Positions 58,672 to 64,000 of a DNA stretch of 64,000 nt are shown piece by piece (position 1 is the stretch's first letter; each line of letters starts with the position of its first letter). A model generated the notes under the pieces. That model was not told the origin of the DNA and ran no database searches. It saw only the letters and a list, made by a program, of their open reading frames with translations. A program made the translations under genes and the position numbers. The stretch comes from Zoroaster sp. YZ-2022 (Eukaryota > Echinodermata > Asteroidea > Forcipulatida > Zoroasteridae), in assembly GCA_029582265.1 (NCBI GenBank), contig CM055831.1, positions 25,206,026 through 25,270,025 of the forward strand, written 5' to 3'.

Positions 58672-59479
58672 TTAACAAAAGTTACAGAGAAACAAATATT
58701 GGTACAAATACAATATCTGGAATTTTCATTTTAAATGAGGTACATTTTACCTGCACTAAATTTATGTCTCAGTGAATTGGTGGCACATCACAAACCTAAA
58801 TATTGGTCAATATCAATAACTGAGAATGAAATAACTCACATTTGATCATGTTTATTGTAATAATAAAATGATCTATGATTATATTGAGCATAGTTCTATA
58901 GCTCCCATAGAGTAAAGAGTCAATGATGTAAGGGTGTTGGGCAATGGGACTATGAATTTATCACACTACTCCTATGAGGATTGACCACAAACTTATAACA
59001 ATGCAACTGGATTTAGCAACTCCTGACCAATGAGAGCCTGACAATGCTGGGCAGTGGTCAGAGCTTTCTCAGACATTTCAAGGAATCAGCCTCACTGTGT
59101 CTCAGTGTTTCAACAAGGGCTTTGGTTATTATTCACAGAGAAGTCACCTATCAGTCATGAATAGTGCAGTTATCAGCAGTGGTAAAAGTCAGAGAGAAGT
59201 TAGTATTTGTATTGTAGTAACAAGTGTGAGTATAATCATATAGCAAGGACCTTACTCTATGGTATAATCTATGGGATACTATCCTGTAGATTATACTCAC
59301 ACTTTACAACACAAGCAGGATACAATATTATATACAACATCATGCAACACAGCTGAACTTTCACAATGAAGTTCAATATGCATACGTCATTCAGTCAAAC
59401 AATTATGGTACACTGTATTCACTGTGTACTGTACATATCAGCCAGGTAGACCTATGACCTATTGTAATGACTTTGCCAC

Positions 59480-59638
59480 GTACTCAATCAGAAACTGAAC
59501 TGTGTTTGTCAATCGCCATTTTGTTTGGGATCCGCCCTAACGTTACATGTAGCAACATTTGCTCTGTCTTCAACAAGAAAAATTGACTTCATTTTGTGTT
59601 CAACTGGCTTGAATAAAACATAGTAAAACCACTGTGAG
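59480..59638 (+). promoter_or_regulatory. TRIM 5' region and candidate non-coding exon (copy B)
   Basis: Matches 49697-49854 with about four differences, including a 2-base insertion just before the donor (CACTGTGAG|GTAAGC). The splice donor is preserved. Confidence 0.5.
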
Positions 59639-59667
59639 GTAAGCTAACATTTGTCATGTTTGTTTAG

Positions 59668-59859
59668 ATGTTTGGAGTGACTTTTATGGACAGTGAATAT
59701 AGTGATTATGATTTTGTTCATCTACTCAGCAGATTGAGTTTTACCATACGGTACTTCCACAAGGTTGTGGGATCACAAAATCCTGTAATGAATGTTGAAC
59801 TCAGTTTAGAAATTCTAATTCAGTGTATGATGTATTATAAGATATTGTCTTCTTGTTGA
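59668..59859 (+). other. Small ORF conserved in both TRIM duplicates (copy B)
   Basis: Starts MFGVTFMDSEYSDYDFVHLL, 63 codons long. See 49884-50075 for the comparison. Confidence 0.35.
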
Positions 59860-60835
59860 AACAAATCTATATGATACAAGTTAAATGATAGTTGAGACAA
59901 ATCAGGTCCACAATACACACTGGAGATTAAAGATGTATCACTGTGTTTTATTGGCAATTTCCAAAATTGTGTGTGTTCATCGAAACATTGATAATTTCCT
60001 TTGAGAAATAAAATAAATACTTTAAAATTGGAAATTAAAAAAAAAAGTTGTCTGAATCTTGGTATAGCAGTAAAAAACATGCCAAATTTATTTATGAAGG
60101 GACCCAACATAAATTAATTTTGGTACATATTTACTGTAAAACCAGGCTTTTCCCTTACAAGTAAAATAGCAATGCTCCAATGAAAACTAATTGCTGGTAA
60201 TTGCTGATAAAATAGCGAATAACACTGGCGATGCATCTTTAAGCAGGAACGTTTGAAAATGTTTGGTAAAATTTGAAGAAAATAATACTTTTTATATGAG
60301 ATATTTATTTATAAATTGATTTCTTGTTGGTTCACCAAAGATTTAAGATATTAAATAAGACATCAACAATTGTTTCTATTTTTCAATAGATGAAGTGAAA
60401 ACCTAATCATAGTAATGAATTGAGGGTGTAACATTCAATTTCTCTTATAATCATTCTGTCAATATATGTTTAACTGGATTATATTTTAGATGTCTGGTTT
60501 TTAAGTTCATAACTTTGGCGACCCAACACAATTGAAATCTCCAGTATTTTGTCAATATGAGTACACAATACATCATTAATATTAACCTTTAATAGATGAC
60601 CAAAACAAGGCTAAATTATTGGTATGGAGGGATAAGCACATCCCAGGAAATGCTTTTCTTTTGAAAATTGAAGTTTGTTTTCATGACAGAATGAGAAATA
60701 ATTTGATACTACAATAAACAAATAACCTTTTAAACACTTATGACAAACTTATTGTTGCATTTCCTGATGTGAGCCTGATATTGAGTCTCATTTTACATTT
60801 CATTCCATACATCATTTATAAACAGATCTATAGAA

Positions 60836-61000
60836 ATGGCTACTTCTAATCCAACATTGGGTTCAGCTCTAGAGAAAATCAGCAAGGATCATCTTGAGTG
60901 CAGTATTTGCAAAGAGGTGTACAGACAACCCAAAATACTGGACTGTGTCCACAGCTTCTGTGAAAACTGTTTAGATGAATACCACACTACCAAACAAGGA
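60836..61000 (+). CDS. Second TRIM copy, N-terminal RING fragment cut by the gap
   Basis: Fifty-five codons before the gap: MATSNPTLGSALEKISKDH, then LECSICKEVYRQ, then the first six RING ligands through CENCL. It keeps the leucine codon that copy A lacks. The last bases read ACCAAACAAGGA where copy A reads ACCAAATACAAGGA. Copy B is therefore two bases shorter and shifts out of the RING frame right at the gap edge. This is either a real frameshift (pseudogene) or a consensus error next to the gap. The remainder of the gene is not visible. Confidence 0.7.
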
Positions 61001-61500
61001 NNNNNNNNNNNNNNNNNNNNNNNNNNNNNNNNNNNNNNNNNNNNNNNNNNNNNNNNNNNNNNNNNNNNNNNNNNNNNNNNNNNNNNNNNNNNNNNNNNNN
61101 NNNNNNNNNNNNNNNNNNNNNNNNNNNNNNNNNNNNNNNNNNNNNNNNNNNNNNNNNNNNNNNNNNNNNNNNNNNNNNNNNNNNNNNNNNNNNNNNNNNN
61201 NNNNNNNNNNNNNNNNNNNNNNNNNNNNNNNNNNNNNNNNNNNNNNNNNNNNNNNNNNNNNNNNNNNNNNNNNNNNNNNNNNNNNNNNNNNNNNNNNNNN
61301 NNNNNNNNNNNNNNNNNNNNNNNNNNNNNNNNNNNNNNNNNNNNNNNNNNNNNNNNNNNNNNNNNNNNNNNNNNNNNNNNNNNNNNNNNNNNNNNNNNNN
61401 NNNNNNNNNNNNNNNNNNNNNNNNNNNNNNNNNNNNNNNNNNNNNNNNNNNNNNNNNNNNNNNNNNNNNNNNNNNNNNNNNNNNNNNNNNNNNNNNNNNN
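61001..61500. other. Assembly gap, 500 N
   Basis: Exactly 500 undetermined bases, which looks like a placeholder size. Sequence after the gap does not match any part of TRIM copy A that I can recognise. Confidence 0.98.
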
Positions 61501-63080
61501 AAATTCAGAAATTTATCAAAATTTTAATTTAGTGTGATGATAACAGGACATCCATGTGTGTTACTTTTTAATGTGAAGTACTAACGTTAATGTGTTCAGC
61601 ATAGCACATTATATGTAATTTTAATTATACATTATGAAAACTCATATCTCCTGATCTAAAGTAGGTACTAACGTTATTGTTCATGATCATGAGGAAGTAT
61701 TCATGTATCAGATATATGACATTCAACTGACCCGATGTGACCTTTACTTACAAATATGATTATGACATCATCAACTGCTCATTTGATTGAACCGGAAGTT
61801 AACTCGAACACCTAGTGTTTTTATTTAAAGCATACCAAATTCTAGTTTATATTGTATTTATGTGCCATAAGCGCCATGCTTGGCGTATACTGGCACTTTA
61901 CTAAAGTGTACATTATTATTATTATTATTATTATGGTGATAGTACTTTGAAAGTTCGGTCGGTGCAAATTTCAAAGTCTTGTACAAATGTTACTTTATTT
62001 TCCAAACAAGGCTACTGAATCTAATTTATATTTTACAAAACCTAGAAAAATAATTTGCTACCATATTATGTTCAAATAGGTGGATAATGTAGCTTTAATT
62101 TCGTAAACATGGGACATGTAACTTTCGTTTTATGCGATATCATTTTATAAGGTTTGTTAACATATTCTGCATTATTAGTAATCATAAATGCATTGAAGGT
62201 TTTGTTTTTCGTCTACACAAAAACTTATTCATCAATAAATACAATTAATGCAAACAATTAAATAAAACATTCTACAACATTCTTTCTTTCTGAAAGACAT
62301 TTAGTAAAGAAGTTGTTTGCAGTCAGTGCCGTAGCCATGACGTTTCCAGTGGGAGGCACAGGGGCATTGGATTTCAGTGGGGGCCAGGGGTATGGGTTTT
62401 CCTTTTCTTTTCTTTTCTGTTTTGGGGGCACTATGAGGACTTTTCGTGGGGAGCACCTGGGGCACTGGAAATTTGTGGGGGAACATGCCCCCAGCCCCAG
62501 TGTCTACGCAGCTGTTGCAGTTTGATTATATTGCGCATTTGAAATGAAATTCATTAACTAAGTGCCATCTTCCTTGCTATTGATATTAAAGACTTTCAAT
62601 GCTTTCCTAGTAGTTCAGTGTTTGTTTTACTACGGCCTCGAACGCCTGCAGAACGTGCCCCACTGGCTTAGAGGCTATGGTTTCTCTTTACTGTTGAACA
62701 AAATCCCTTCAAACAATCATGTTCCTAAAACAACTAACTAGAGTCAAGAGTGGGTTCAAATGCATAGAAGTGTCAGAGCGCATGCACAGAGTGGCAAGTG
62801 ATTGAAACTTGGCCACTATAGCTATAACATGTGGCCTCTTTGTCAAGGTCAGTCAAGTCACTGTATATACGAAAGACAGTTACAGTGCCACACACAAGTA
62901 GAAAGTATCAATGCTTTATTAGTTTGTGAATCCATTAGTGTGATTTTACCAAATTTAAGTACGTTGGCTCTGATCAACAGCGGAAAGTCTGCGTGATGAG
63001 GGTGTACTATAGGGGATAGAAAAAACATTGGGAAGCATCCATTTAGGAAAAAGGACCTATTGGATGCAAATTAGGACCAT
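61501..63080. other. No gene recognised
   Basis: AT-rich sequence with a short (ATT)n tract near 61911-61935. A G-rich repeat-like patch at 62325-62520 (GCCGTAGCCATGACG, GGGGGCACT, CCCCCAGCCCCAGTG) resembles common transposon-end debris. Confidence 0.4.
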
Positions 63081-63082
63081 TT

Positions 63083-63084
<2 letters not shown>

Positions 63085-63161
<77 letters not shown>

Positions 63162-64000
63162 TAACAATAATAATAACAATAACAATAACAATAACAATAA
63201 CAATAACAAGAACAAGAACAAGAACAAGAACAAGAACAAGAACAAGAACAAGAACAAGAACAAGAACAAGAACAAGAACAAGAACAAGAACAAGAACAAG
63301 AACAAGAACAAGAACAAGAACAAGAACAAGAACAAGAACAAGAACAAGAACAAGAACAGGAACAGAACAAGAACAAGAACAAGAACAAGAACAGAACAGA
63401 ACAAGAACAAGAACAAGAACAAGAACAGAGACAAGAACAAGAACAAGAACAAGAACAAAACAAGAACAAGAACAAGAACAAGGAACAAGAACAAGAACAA
63501 GAACAAGAACAGAACAAGGAACAAGAACAAGAACAGAACAAGAACAGCGGCAGCAGCAGCAGCAGCGGCAGCAGCAGCAGCAGCAAAGAGCAAGGCAAGA
63601 GCAAGGAGCAAGGCAAGGCAAGGCAAGGGCAAGAGCAAGAGCAAGGAGCAGAGCAAGGCAGGCAAGAGCAAGGCAAGGCAAGGCAAGAGCAAGAGCAAGA
63701 ACAAGAACAAGAACAAGAACAAGAACAAGAACAAGAACAAGAACAAGAACAAGAACAAGAACAAGAAACAAGAACAAGAACAGAACAGAACAAGAACAAG
63801 AACAAGAACAAGAACAAGAACAAGAACAAGAACAAATTAAGAACAAGAACAAGAACAGAACAAGAACAAAAGATAAGAACAGAACAAGGAACAAGAACAA
63901 GAACAAGAACAAGAACAAGAACAAGAACAAGAACAAGAACAAGGAACAGAACAAGAACAAGAACAAGAACAAGAACAAGAACAAGAACAGCAGCAGCAGC
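63085..64000. repeat. Compound microsatellite, over 900 bp, open at the window end
   Basis: In order: (AAT)n from about 63085, mixed AAT/AAC, then long (AAGAAC)n from about 63208. A (CAG)n/(CGG)n-type block lies at 63545-63585 and GCAAGA/GCAAGG hexamers at about 63588-63690. (AAGAAC)n then resumes and CAG units appear at the end. It is open on both strands, but the long frames are not genes. Confidence 0.95.

Larger units (their letters stand above)
58520..61000. repeat. Segmental duplication, copy B
   Basis: Collinear with 48655-51225. The MITE in copy B (58541-58671) is partly deleted and replaced by A-rich sequence at its left end. The block ends at the assembly gap, inside the RING-coding region. 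Confidence 0.9.

Noticed and set aside
62301..62525. Short frames over the G-rich patch
   Set aside because: The composition is repeat-like, with no splice context or protein motif on either strand.
63028..63984. Frames of 235-313 codons (poly N/K, poly L/V/F, poly C/S)
   Set aside because: Translations of a compound microsatellite on both strands, with no evidence of a gene.

Overview
The window is eukaryotic nuclear DNA, almost certainly from a marine invertebrate deuterostome; an echinoderm such as a sea star is my best guess. Coding sequence is split into short exons with GT-AG junctions, the DNA is AT-rich, and tRNA-derived SINEs and palindromic MITEs are dense. The TRIM gene structure (RING, two B-boxes, coiled coil, propeller-like C-terminus) and a CFAP47-like gene fit that group. 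The species cannot be fixed from the sequence alone. Most long open frames here are minisatellites or repeat shadows; the genes were found by joining exons.

Layout. (1) 703-10354, plus strand: the last five coding exons of a nuclear receptor-binding protein (NRBP) pseudokinase gene, whose kinase-like part lies before base 1. Its introns hold SINEs, an 88-bp and a 58-bp tandem array, and nested MITEs. (2) 10.4-26.9 kb: 3' flank and gene-poor DNA made of MITE families, a minisatellite grown from a transposon end, and a hierarchical palindrome at 19.3-20.65 kb. (3) 26.97-28.16 kb: an NRF1/TATA-type, possibly bidirectional promoter, followed by an unrecognised protein-coding frame. (4) 30.8-38.5 kb: another promoter-like stretch with a splice donor, a 2.1-kb foldback element with TA duplications, two nested Merlin-like transposons each with a perfect 8-bp target duplication, and a CpG-rich 17-bp minisatellite. 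(5) 38.5-45.4 kb: nested MITEs, a 2.9-kb tandem array with a higher-order repeat and a SINE insertion, and a CR1/L2-like LINE 3' end. (6) 46.4-56.2 kb, minus strand: three phase-compatible exons of a CFAP47-like ciliary gene, including a 21-residue coding minisatellite, plus a broken relic exon. A complete plus-strand TRIM gene (exons at 49.7, 51.0 and 54.6 kb) sits inside one of its introns. (7) 58.5-61.0 kb: a second copy of the 5' part of the TRIM locus, running into a 500-base assembly gap. (8) 63.08-64.0 kb: a compound microsatellite that runs off the end of the window.

How the parts relate. NRBP and the TRIM gene are transcribed rightward and the CFAP47-like gene leftward. The TRIM gene is nested antisense within the CFAP47-like gene, and its 5' half has been tandemly duplicated. 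Four MITE families share TTAA target sites (piggyBac-like), and they repeatedly insert into one another. All family assignments come from motifs read by eye; no database search was possible.
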